This document shows positions 55,060 to 64,000 of a stretch of 64,000 nucleotides of DNA, one piece after another. Positions within the stretch are counted from its first letter, which is position 1. Every line of letters begins with the position of its first letter. The DNA comes from Actinernus sp. WN-2022. Taxonomy: Eukaryota > Cnidaria > Anthozoa > Actiniaria > Actinernidae. The position numbers and the translations under genes were made by a program. The notes beneath the pieces were generated by a model. The model had not been told where the DNA came from. It did not search any database and worked only from the letters and a program-made list of their open reading frames with translations. The stretch spans positions 10,610,095-10,674,094 of the forward strand of contig JAOWCC010000936.1 of NCBI GenBank assembly GCA_030867875.1, given 5' to 3'.

Positions 55060-57165
55060 GCGATTGAGGTCTTGAACATATTCAGTTGTATGTACCTAAA
55101 TTATCATTCCTTGTTGTGTACAGCCCTAGAATAGGAATACCGGATTGTTCGAATATATCCAAAGTTAGGTGACTTTTTTGGCATCATAATAGTTGCATGT
55201 TAGCCAGTTTTAATATCCCGGCATCGCTTTCAGGATGTTAATACATCTCCCATATATGCATTGATAAGTTCAACTCATCTGTACAATATTATAGGCTAGA
55301 CATGCCGTCTTTATCCAACTTTTGATATTTTTTTATCCAAGGTAAAGTGGTTTTTGCTAACCGGTTGGAAGTAATATATCAATAACGCGAGCGAGTGTTT
55401 TACCAGGGGATCCAAACATCGAAAAACAGATGAAAGCACGACTTCGCATGTAGAGTGCGTTTATTGTTTCGAGGTTTTTGGATTCCCTTGTAAAGCACAA
55501 AGCACGAGTTTTATATATTACTTCTCAAACGAAAAGAATACCTGTGTTCATAAATCACTTATAAAAGTATTGTATGCCTGGAATATTGTTGCATACGATG
55601 AAAGACCACAACCGTTGTGATTGTTATTTTCTCACGTTCGTTTCAATAAACAATCACATTGACTATGGTCCGCGCAAGAGGTAGGTATTCGTAATACATG
55701 GAATGTGAAAAGGTGCTAATTGTAGTATTTTTTCATTGGCTTAAACATCAAAATCTACCAAAATCTGAAGAAGAATATCATTTTCTCAATTTTTATGGTA
55801 TGGCGTATTTCATGAAATGTAGCAAAACATTACAAAGTCAGTACGTTATAAACAAAGCCGGTTACAATTTAAAATTTAAAAATTATAGTGTGTTTTGTTT
55901 AGATTGAGAGTGGAAGGTACTTATGTCCTACGCCAAAGCTAAAAGTCTTAACATGCCGCGAAACAGAAAACGAGTTATTGAGTTGGCACACATAAGTAAA
56001 AAGGTTATGGCGAGAGAAATATTTATCTTACCTGGTTACTGTATGGAAATGAGGGGAAGGCGAGACACGAACAGAAGACCAAGGCTGAAGTATAAAAGGT
56101 CGCTTGCGGGCGCTGCACGAACGGATTGCGATAAGGTTTCCCAAAAATAGCCAGTGAGTTGAGATAGTGGCTGAGAATCGATCGATCGTAACACGATATA
56201 AGTGCGGATATGGGGACAGGCAAGATAGATGCTAGAAATGTGAAACATTCACGACTTTCATAATGGCCGCCTCCTAATTTGCATATGTGATTTAGCTTTT
56301 TCGTTCAAAAACACACATTTTTGTTGCGGTTGATTTTGTCGATTCCTCGGATTAGCTAGAGTCGCTCTTGTTCAGTCGAGGGCCAAAACATATCATTTCT
56401 CGTGAAAAACGAAATAAAAGATATATAATTGCACGTTCTTTGTCTACTGTTAACTTTGTGAATATCCTGGTTTGTAATTTTAACATGATTTGTGTCTGTT
56501 CGCGATAATAAAAATAAACAAAATATTTACGCGCGGGCTTCCTGTACATCGTTGAATACATCTTTTCAAACCGTTGAATTCCACAAAATATTAAACGCTT
56601 CGTTAGACATGGGATTCTACGCAAAATTGTCAACATAATTTATGTTGCACATAACTGTATAACCATGGTCAAAATATTATCATTGTTTTTTTGTTTCGCA
56701 TAGCCAACATCCCTGTTTGCTGTTGTAAAAATATTAGGGAATTCCAATCAATATTTCGGGTCCAAAATTTTTGAAAACTTAGACAGTGTAGCGAGCTTCA
56801 TTCTAGAATGTTCAGCTATCATGAATTTAGCCAAGGCTCCTGATTTATCCCGTAAAGTGACTAGCCGGTTTGAAGTAGTTCGAACTATCGGCTGTTATGG
56901 ACTGAATAATTTGTGTTACAGCTTCATATGTATGTCTATTGGTCACAAGGCTATCCTGTTTAATTTGAGTTCCCCCGGTTATATTGGACATCAGGGATTT
57001 ATTCTGTACAATTTTAATAGCGAACTGATATGTCGAAACTAAGAAAGTTTATGCACCGCTTGTCACAGCAGTGCATAAAGTGACTAGCTTTATCATAGCA
57101 GTTCGCTCTATGGGCGTCAGTGACAACTTCTATAGCTTCATATGTATGTCGCAGTATAGTGTCCA
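55060..57165. other. Intron with dispersed repeats; no gene seen
   Basis: 55665-55740 is a relative of the MITE at 49042. 56870-56950 repeats the block at 54765. Remaining open frames have no signature. Confidence 0.45.
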
Positions 57166-57169
57166 GGCA

Positions 57170-57315
57170 TTCTGGCTGGTATTTTCTCTGATGGGTTAAT
57201 GGAATCCCTGTGGTTTGTACTGGTTGGTGACGTCATGGTCATGAGCTGTGACGTCACAAACCAGTACAAACCACAGGGATCCTATTAACCCATCAGAAAA
57301 TAATACCAGCCAGAA
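57170..57315. mobile_element. Fold-back element, about 70-bp arms
   Basis: The left arm ttctggctggtattttctct.. and the right arm ..aaataataccagccagaa are complementary almost to the centre, which holds gacgtcatggtcatgagctg. Confidence 0.93.
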
Positions 57316-57358
57316 CACCTTGGGACGAGGCTGTGTATGTTGATTGCTCAAAACATGT

Positions 57359-57560
57359 CAATAGCCCACTTCCGATATATGCTTCACTTCCTACGTACAA
57401 AGGAATCAATACGAGGCTCCGTGCATAATGCTCAGTCGTTCGTGACGAAACTACAGAAGTGTTGTAGTCTTCTCACGAACAACTGAACATTATGCACGGA
57501 GCCTCGTATTGATGTCCTTTATACGTAGAAAGTGAATCATATCTCGGAAGTGGGCTATTG
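57359..57560. mobile_element. Fold-back element, about 95-bp arms
   Basis: The left caatagcccacttccgatat and the right atctcggaagtgggctattg are inverted. The long inner match includes acgaggctccgtgcataatg and its complement. It lies only 44 bp after another fold-back element of different sequence. Confidence 0.93.
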
Positions 57561-57564
57561 CAAA

Positions 57565-58145
57565 TGCCCCTGCCTATCCTAAGAACTCGATTAAATTAAT
57601 GTGTTTCAATTGATTAATATATATTGGTTTACCTCATTTTGCGCCTGTCAAATCCACAATACATGAAGATCTATCAACATCTTTACATTTGCAGTTGCAT
57701 TAATCATAGCACAAGGAGCAAAATCCTCATGACTATTAATAGTTTGTAAAACACCATTCCATTGGCACTTTACCGAAAGGTATTATAGTTATACTTATTA
57801 AGTGTTCCGTTATGGGTTTTGAACAATCAATTACAAGTATTTATCCTAATATAAATAGTAAAAAGGAAAAAACTAAAATTACTTAAACAAAAATATATTA
57901 AAAATATTAATTAGTTATTGTAAGTATAAATCATTTCTAAAATATTGAAAAATGTGCTGCTATCTAAAATGAATTACAATATAATTGTCAACATTGCTCA
58001 TTGCTGCAAAAAGACAGTATCAAATAATAGTACTGTCAGAGTCTTATTTTAAAAGCGCGAATGTATTTAGCATGTTGGATGTTGTCATCCATAGTGATCT
58101 TTATCCTTCTAAATAGTGCCTGTATAACTAATGACAGTGTACGTT
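57565..58145. other. AT-rich intron; no gene seen
   Basis: Low-complexity AT-rich sequence without a coding frame or a clear repeat. Confidence 0.55.
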
Positions 58146-58490
58146 AATTTATTATAAATAATAGGATGACATGAGGGAAATTAGTGATTAAATTTCCCCA
58201 AGAGCCGAGCTAGGAGGGTATATGAATGTCATGCTATCACTTTGTAATACTATTATCACAGTTGAGTTGCTTTCGAAAATGTTTTGTTATTATGCTTGAT
58301 TGAGCGGCATTGATTGAATAACCCTGGCTTCCCATGGGCACAATCGTATTGTTTTTGAGAACAATAAAATACAATGTAATTATATGCCTGACTAAATATT
58401 CAAAGCGCGTGCATGGAGTTTATTTGCGTCACGTTTATGGTTTTAAGTATCCCACATGGAAGAAGCGGGTTTGAGAAATGAAGAAATAAT
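58146..58490. mobile_element. Relict of element X, reverse orientation
   Basis: It matches 24985-25450 on the opposite strand, including cacgtttatggttttaag, agaagcgggtttgagaa and the half-palindrome ttagtgattaaatttcccc. The palindrome of the other copy is reduced here to one arm. It ends about 120 bp before the terminal receptor exon. Confidence 0.8.
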
Positions 58491-58610
58491 TTTCTTGTAG
58501 GGTACAGGGTCAACAGCCATTGCGCCATAACCCGGTGTACCAAAGTACAGTCCAATGTTCCTTCATCAACGTGGTATTAAAGTGTTTGTTTTCTTTGCTC
58601 TATCTTATAG

Positions 58611-59005
58611 GTATATTGCCGATCATCATTGTCTTAGCTTTAGCTGCAGCGGTATCCTTCGTGTTAAACATGTACTTGATTTACAAATTGCGAAATAAAT
58701 CACCACCCAGAAAACACGAGTTTGATAACAAAGCTACCGACGTACAGGAAGAACCTTCAATAGTCATCTCTAGTCAACAGCCTACGGAATCTCCGACAAC
58801 GAAAGCTGAATATATGGAGTTACGTCCTCGACAAAATATTAACGTTGAGGTATCAGGTGAATCTGTGTATATGCCGTTGGAGCGTAATACCATTAGAGGA
58901 GGACCGCCAGAGGGGGAAACAAGTGCTGGGCATTGCAATGCCACGGTTCCTCAAGGCATGCATGATTTTGACATTTACGAAGAGATAGATACCACCTTGG
59001 CATAG
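58611..59005 (+). CDS. Receptor gene terminal exon: transmembrane helix and tyrosine-motif cytoplasmic tail
   Basis: After a TCTTATAG acceptor the phase-1 frame encodes about 22 hydrophobic residues (GILPIIIVLALAAAVSF and on), then a basic stop-transfer YKLRNKS, then a tail of roughly 100 residues ending in ..DIYEEIDTTLA and a TAG. The tail has no enzymatic domain but holds three tyrosine motifs: YMEL, YMPL (15 residues after the first) and YEEI near the C-terminus. YEEI matches the preferred ligand of Src-family SH2 domains. The first two are YxxL units spaced somewhat wider than a classical ITAM. The protein is therefore a type I membrane receptor that probably signals through recruited kinases and SH2 adaptors. 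The exon also carries the stop codon and the start of the 3' UTR. Confidence 0.88.
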
Positions 59006-59120
59006 AAAGGGCTACTATTTAACGTATTTTTAAGTTTTGACGCTGAAGAATGCGTAATCAGTGTAGGATTGAAGTCTAACGCAAATAAGATAAGACAAGT
59101 AGTAAACAAAAATATAGAGG

Positions 59121-59257
59121 TTATTGACCAAGCGTGAGGTCAAGATGGGGGGATATTGGCTAAGTTCATTTTTTGCGTGTTTATTCCATAAAAACCCCAA
59201 AAATGAACGATCGAGGTCAATATTCCTCAATCTTGACCGCACAAGCTTCGTCAATAA
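59121..59257. mobile_element. Fold-back element in the receptor 3' region
   Basis: The left ttattgaccaagcgtgaggt and the right gcacaagcttcgtcaataa form inverted arms, with ggtcaagatgggg matched by ctcaatcttgacc. It begins 116 bp after the receptor stop codon, so it is probably within the transcribed 3' UTR. Confidence 0.9.
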
Positions 59258-59258
59258 G

Positions 59259-60285
59259 GTTTTTATTATATGGCAAAAATGAATAAATTCCCACTTTGAC
59301 GCACGTGCCAGGAATCCATTGCGTGATAAACTGAAGAGCGAATAGAAATCAAGTTAAAATTAAACTGAGACTCGCCGACTTTCACTTGAAGCTCAACCTC
59401 GTGCCGTTTTAAACAGTTTGTTTTCTGACATCAAAAATGTATTTTTTATGGATGAAAACTGACCTGTACTCTACTTCAGATGCACTAGGTTTCAATGACA
59501 ACGTTATCAGGAACCCGAACGCATTATCTAGAGACAAAAATGTGCATATTTGTGGAAGATTTGAAAGTTGAAAACCGGTAAGTTGAAATCACTCGAGTGG
59601 CGATAAGCACAGTGCAAAACGTGACAAAAAAAGCTGTATAAGAACATACAAACAAACTTAGTATTAATTAGTAAATACTCATAATTTATAAACCAATTAC
59701 CAAATGTGAATGCTGAATTCTTAGCCCATACAATAAAAAAAACCTCCATTCTTTGATGAAACTGTGCTAAGCCTACGTTTATTACTCGTTTCCGTAATAA
59801 TTTCATTTCTTTGTACCACGATTGTAGTAAAGCGTTGTGATGTAGCCAAACTTTTCTTTGTGTATTTTTGAGGTCACAGCCATTTCAGCTTCTGTGTGCC
59901 TTCGTGCAGTGACAGCTATAGTATATTTATCTCCACGAATTCAGATTCATTCAAAGAACAGTCGTTTTTGCTGCAGTTGTTTTCATCGACCTTGGAGAGC
60001 CGAAAAAAAACTGCATTAATCGCTCTAAAAAGTTGAATTTTAGCTGAAAAACGAAAAATCATAAATAGTTTTAAATTAGTATTTGCCTTCGTGTAACAAA
60101 TTGTTTAGTTTCTTTCAACATTTGAAATGTACGAGTTTTATCGCTATTTGTTTACGAAGAGTTCTGAGTGAATTTGGAAAATCCTGAGTGGGCCAGATGA
60201 AAAAATCTTGCCCGCTGAGCAACCAATCAGATTGCAGCATTCAGAGTCATCTTGCCCGCTCACTGAGCTGCCATATAATAAAAAC
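59259..60285. mobile_element. TIR element related to the 36-kb inverted-repeat transposon
   Basis: The TIR is a perfect 17 bp (gtttttattatatggca at 59259, its complement ending at 60285). The interior 59290-59960 matches the centre of 35801-37532 in the same orientation (for example ccaggaatccattgcg, and ttgtaccacgatt near 59815). Same family, different ends. Confidence 0.85.
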
Positions 60286-60292
60286 ACTTAAC

Positions 60293-60416
60293 GACTGGCC
60301 ATGAGGGAAACAGTGAGTTCTGTTTCCCAATAATCTTGAGATTTTCCGATACGCCAGTCGAAGGAATCGTCGAGAGTCGATGGAAACAAAACTCACTGGT
60401 TTCCCAAGTGACAGTC
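60293..60416. mobile_element. Fold-back element, about 40-bp arms
   Basis: The left gactggccatgagggaaaca and the right ttcccaagtgacagtc are inverted, with cagtgagttctgtttcc matched by ggaaacaaaactcactg. Confidence 0.82.
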
Positions 60417-60419
60417 ATT

Positions 60420-61400
60420 GTAAGTGGTTTTTCGTTACCGCCATATATATATGTATAGACATAATGTTTACTACCTGATACAAGCGAAGGAAGTGTGGTA
60501 CATCAAGAACGGCAAAGAATATGCCTAACAGAATATTATTATGTACCATACAGATAACCGAGGAAAGGTTAGCATATTTATTTCGTTTTCTACCAATGTG
60601 ACATAAATATAAGGTTTTTACTTCAACCATATGCGCTTTATGACACTTTGGCTTTGGTCATACAATCACGTGAGCTGGCGTGGTTTTATGTTTTCTGAGT
60701 GCCACATTGTGAAAATTCATGAGGAGCGCGGATGATTAATTTGCCCAAAGTAAACTTTATATAACTTTAAATACCTATTTCTTCGTAAATATCCGTGATC
60801 TGCAAGAGTTTCAAACCTACCGATTGTCGTAACAAAACAGCGTACTTTGCTCTCGACTTCCCTCGGAAGTCTTAAAATAATCAAAGGTTTATGAAATTCC
60901 TTTGAGTGAACAAGGAAGAGCCATATAATAAGCTGGTAGCTAGTATGGTTCAATAGTTTTGACATGCGAATCGAGCAAACACGGCCGATTTTCAACCAGT
61001 CAAATAAATATTCCACGAAACAAACTACACAACGTTTGTATTCTGACTAAGGGCTACCTATATGCAAAAGGAGCGAATTCTATATGTCTACTTTTGCCGA
61101 AGATGTTTGATTTTTGTATGCACTGATCTGCTCTTAATAAGCAATTTGACACAAATTTAAGAACCTTTGACTTTCTGATAGTGGCATAAACTATAACCTT
61201 AGCGAGTTAGAAACTGACTTACCACTACTTAGGCCGAAAACTAATTTATTCAAGCGTAGCTTTAAGTAGAGTGGTGCTATGGTCTGTAATAACCTTCCGG
61301 AAGCTGCCCAAAAGGCTATATAGCACGCTTTGCAAATTTAAAACCAAATTTGCTTTGTTACCTGATACTGAGTTACGCTCACTATATACGAATATACTGT
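60420..61400. other. Downstream sequence; no gene seen
   Basis: AT-rich, short unsupported frames on the - strand only. Confidence 0.5.
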
Positions 61401-61403
61401 CAT

Positions 61404-61568
61404 TTTTAAAGAATTCCAATCAGGATTAATGCTTTGCGAGCTTGAACAATAGAAAACCGTTACAATCGCCATTTTCGTACTGTACGAAAATGGCGATTGT
61501 AACGGTTTTCTATTGTTCTGATGTAAACACGGGTCGCAAAGCATTAATCCTGATTGGCATTCTTTAAA
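61404..61568. mobile_element. Near-perfect palindrome, about 80-bp arms
   Basis: Arms meet at cgtactgtacg (near 61481). The inner 30 bp each side are perfect, and the outer ends caggattaatgctttgcga / tcgcaaagcattaatcctg are also perfect, with one small asymmetry of about 12 bases on the right. Confidence 0.95.
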
Positions 61569-61574
61569 GGCTTT

Positions 61575-63265
61575 ACAGAGAGTCAGACAGACAAGTTTTA
61601 TTTATACATGCCGGTTAAAACATCAACTGTCACCCATTCTCAGCTAACAGGGACCATTGCTATCGCACCACTTATTTTATTTTTAACAATTTTATGTATC
61701 AGTGTATAAAGTTACAAGATATTTCCTTTCGTTCCTCTTAAAATAACAAACGTAAAGCAGGACCTAACATAACGCACAACGATTTTTTTTTAAAGGAGCT
61801 AATTAATTGATTGTAACTAACATTTTCTGGACAAAACGTTACCATGTTTTAAATTAATATTTTGTTTAATAAATATTAAGTGCACAGCTGTAATTTTTAA
61901 TAGACTTACTCAAATAGTACTTTAGAATACATGCATAGAATTCGACATCGATGTAATTTCGTAGGTGTAGGAAGGGAAAAATGAACCGATGTAATGTTAC
62001 GTTACCGTAACGTAATTTACAGGATTTATCTAGGACCTTGCCAAGGAGGATATATAACACCATCCTCAAAATAGCATAGATTCAAATATGTACTTCTTAT
62101 TCTTGAATTTAACACCCAGATTGCGTTACATTTAGCCTCTTTTCAATCTTACACTGAGGCAAGAAACCCTCTTCAGCAAAATATTAAGCCACATAAAAGT
62201 ATATTTTGCCCTGGTTTTGCTTATCATATTGATATTTTATAATGATTATATTTACCAGGATTTCGCACATCTTACATTATAATAATTCTCATTATATATT
62301 AACCATAACCTTCCACCATCCATTGGGTTGGCCGGGTATAAATTATGGTCGGTGTAAATTACGTTACCAAGGGTATATTTGCCTTTTTTGCAAGGACATT
62401 ACAATATGTGTGTTGCAATGGGTTCCAAAGGTATCCATTTGTATAAATAAATAAATCTTCTTAGTTCAGGTTTATCATCAGCCATTTAGCGGTATCACGC
62501 AATGCACGTTTTTCACTTTTATAGCAAAAAATACCACAAAATGCTAAAATATTTTACATTTTCTTTGAAACGTATGTGTTTAAACCATTGAGACACTTAT
62601 CTAAGCTAAAACCTTGTCTTGTAATTTACGTTTACATTTCTAAAGAAAGTGATCAGAAAGTAAATTACGTGATCTCTGCATTACGTTACTATGTTTGGAG
62701 TCTTTACTGGTAATGCATGAGCTTAGGGTATCAGAACTAAATTGAATATCGGAAATGTGTTGTATAACGTTTGAATTTGAGGGGATTTCAAAATGTTTGC
62801 CGTCGAAACGAAGCAACTACAGAGAAAATTGGTTAATTAATTTTTTTACTCGCAAAAAGTGGAATTGCAGTTGTCATAATCTAAGTAATTTTTCAAAACG
62901 ATTTGCATCTGTGTCAAACATAAAACGTAATTCTCTATTTCAGACTAGAGAACAATATTTGCCAGATGCAGGTATTCTGTGCTATTTTATTTTTCTCGGC
63001 ATTCTCCTAAAAATAACGATTTTCTTTTCAAAGCCGGGTGCATTAATAATATTGTCTGTAACTCACGAACTACCTGGACAGTTTCATGCCAAATTTCAGA
63101 AATACTGCATGGCTTTGAATAATATGTGATTCGGTAAATATATTGAAATTGGGATTGTACGAACGTTATATTTGGACTTTCAAACTGCGAATGGTCCCTG
63201 TTAACTGAGAATGGGTGCAGTATTTTAAATATTACAATAAGATAAGATGGGTTTACATGTTTGCA
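61575..63265. other. Downstream intergenic sequence; no gene seen
   Basis: AT-rich sequence. The frame at 62755-63129 has no recognised family and its composition is like the surroundings, so I do not call it a gene. Confidence 0.5.
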
Positions 63266-63269
63266 TGTG

Positions 63270-64000
63270 GTAGTCCGCCACAGAATATAACGTGTTGATA
63301 CCCCTTTTGAAGTGTGATATAGGGAATTGGAGGTCCTTAGGTAGGTCGTTCCACAACAAAGCTCCACTATAACTAACACTACGTTTGAGTCAGTAAGTGG
63401 TTTAGGTAGGTTAAGTTTGTTTTCAGAATTTCTTAGATTATGATTTAAACTTCGAGACGTGAATATATCCTGGAGATACTAGCTGGAGTAAGCTTATGAA
63501 TAGTTTTGTACATAGTGATAGCTTTTTGCTTCTTTATATTTACTGATAACTTGTCCCAGCCTAGCGTATCGAATAATAGATTTGAGCGGCCTTATCATAA
63601 CTAGAAATTGTTATCGCTATGGCAGCGCGATTTTGGAGCTTCTGGAGTTTGTCACTTAGATGTTGACTCAATCCATCCCAATCTGAGCTACAGTACTCAA
63701 AGTGAGGTTCTATTAAGACTATAAATAAACTGTATGTGCGGTATATCGCTGCATATAAAATGATCTAACTCGTTTAAGTGCGCCAATGCCAGAGGAAATC
63801 GTTTTCGAACTTTCCTTAATATGTTTTTCCCAAGACAAGGCATCATCTATATCATATAATCCCAATGATTTCGTGCAGTCTACACTTTATTTTATTTCCT
63901 TACCCTCTATGTTGATTGTACAGCCTCGTTGGGTATTCAGCTTTTGTCGGGAGCCAATGACCTTGAACTCAGTTTCAGCAACATTAAGGCTTAGTTTATT
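63270..64000 (-). pseudogene. LINE-5: RT C-terminal region, runs off the right edge
   Basis: On the - strand, across a few frame breaks, it reads KLSLNVAETEFKVIGSRQKL, KSLGLYDIDDALSWEKHI, IGALKRVRSF, IEPHFEYCSSDWDGL, LSDKLQKLQNRAAIAITISS, ILGWDKLSVNIKKQKAITMY and YSGALLWNDLPKDLQ. This is the post-catalytic RT and thumb region of jockey/CR1-group LINEs with the standard ALLWN.LP ending. The 5' part lies beyond base 64000. Confidence 0.85.

Noticed and set aside
58611..59005. A strict ITAM in the tail
   Set aside because: The two YxxL units are 15 residues apart, outside the usual 6-12 spacing, so I call them tyrosine motifs only.

Overview
This is a eukaryotic, metazoan window of about 38-40% GC. 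It has spliced exons with canonical GT-AG borders and very long introns packed with transposable elements. I infer an invertebrate, most likely a cnidarian (coral or sea anemone). The reasons are the mix of elements: CR1/L2-like LINEs with 2A-like leaders, Ty3/gypsy, BEL/Pao, a tyrosine-recombinase element and abundant long-TIR MITEs. An FN3/Ig receptor with a tyrosine-motif tail also fits. The species cannot be fixed from sequence alone.

One host gene runs on the + strand from before base 1 to its stop codon at 59003-59005. Its exons are 1-248, 1456-1562, 2105-2300, 29721-29805, 38585-38861, 40181-40232, an Ig-domain exon 50704-50996, and a terminal exon 58611-59005. All intron phases agree. 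The product is a type I membrane protein: FN3 repeats, an optional Ig domain, one transmembrane helix, and a tail with YMEL, YMPL and YEEI motifs. The Ig exon is phase 1-1, so it can be skipped, but in this copy it has a 1-nt frameshift.

The introns are a layered transposon record. At 3045-10000 a decayed Ty3/gypsy element (+) is split by a TIR element (3208-4190) and by a nearly full-length LINE (4922-8998) that left a target-site duplication. At 11684-12585 there is a tandem array of roughly 104-bp units. Two related P2X7-like domain pseudogenes (-) lie at 18835-20600 and 26467-28060, and a second 2A-type LINE (-, about 21950-26466) sits between them, itself interrupted by a palindromic element. 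A tyrosine recombinase gene (-, 30183-31860) is split by an insertion with a perfect 8-bp duplication. Next come a 1.4-kb long-TIR element with a 9-bp duplication (31958-33365) and a 1.7-kb nested inverted-repeat element (35801-37532). The stretch 40900-44210 is MITE- and tandem-repeat-rich. A second gypsy element (-, 44650-48932 plus LTR) carries three nested insertions. A BEL/Pao pol remnant (+, 51811-54285) is interrupted by a truncated LINE. Several fold-back palindromes follow (57170-61568), and a LINE 3' end on the - strand runs off the right edge (63270-64000).

I saw no tRNA, rRNA or CRISPR array. The most interesting items are the shared hydrophobic leader, glycosylation-sequon and 2A architecture of the two LINEs (one with the final 2A Pro replaced by Trp), the membrane-or-soluble switch predicted for the receptor, and the insertions whose removal visibly restores older reading frames.
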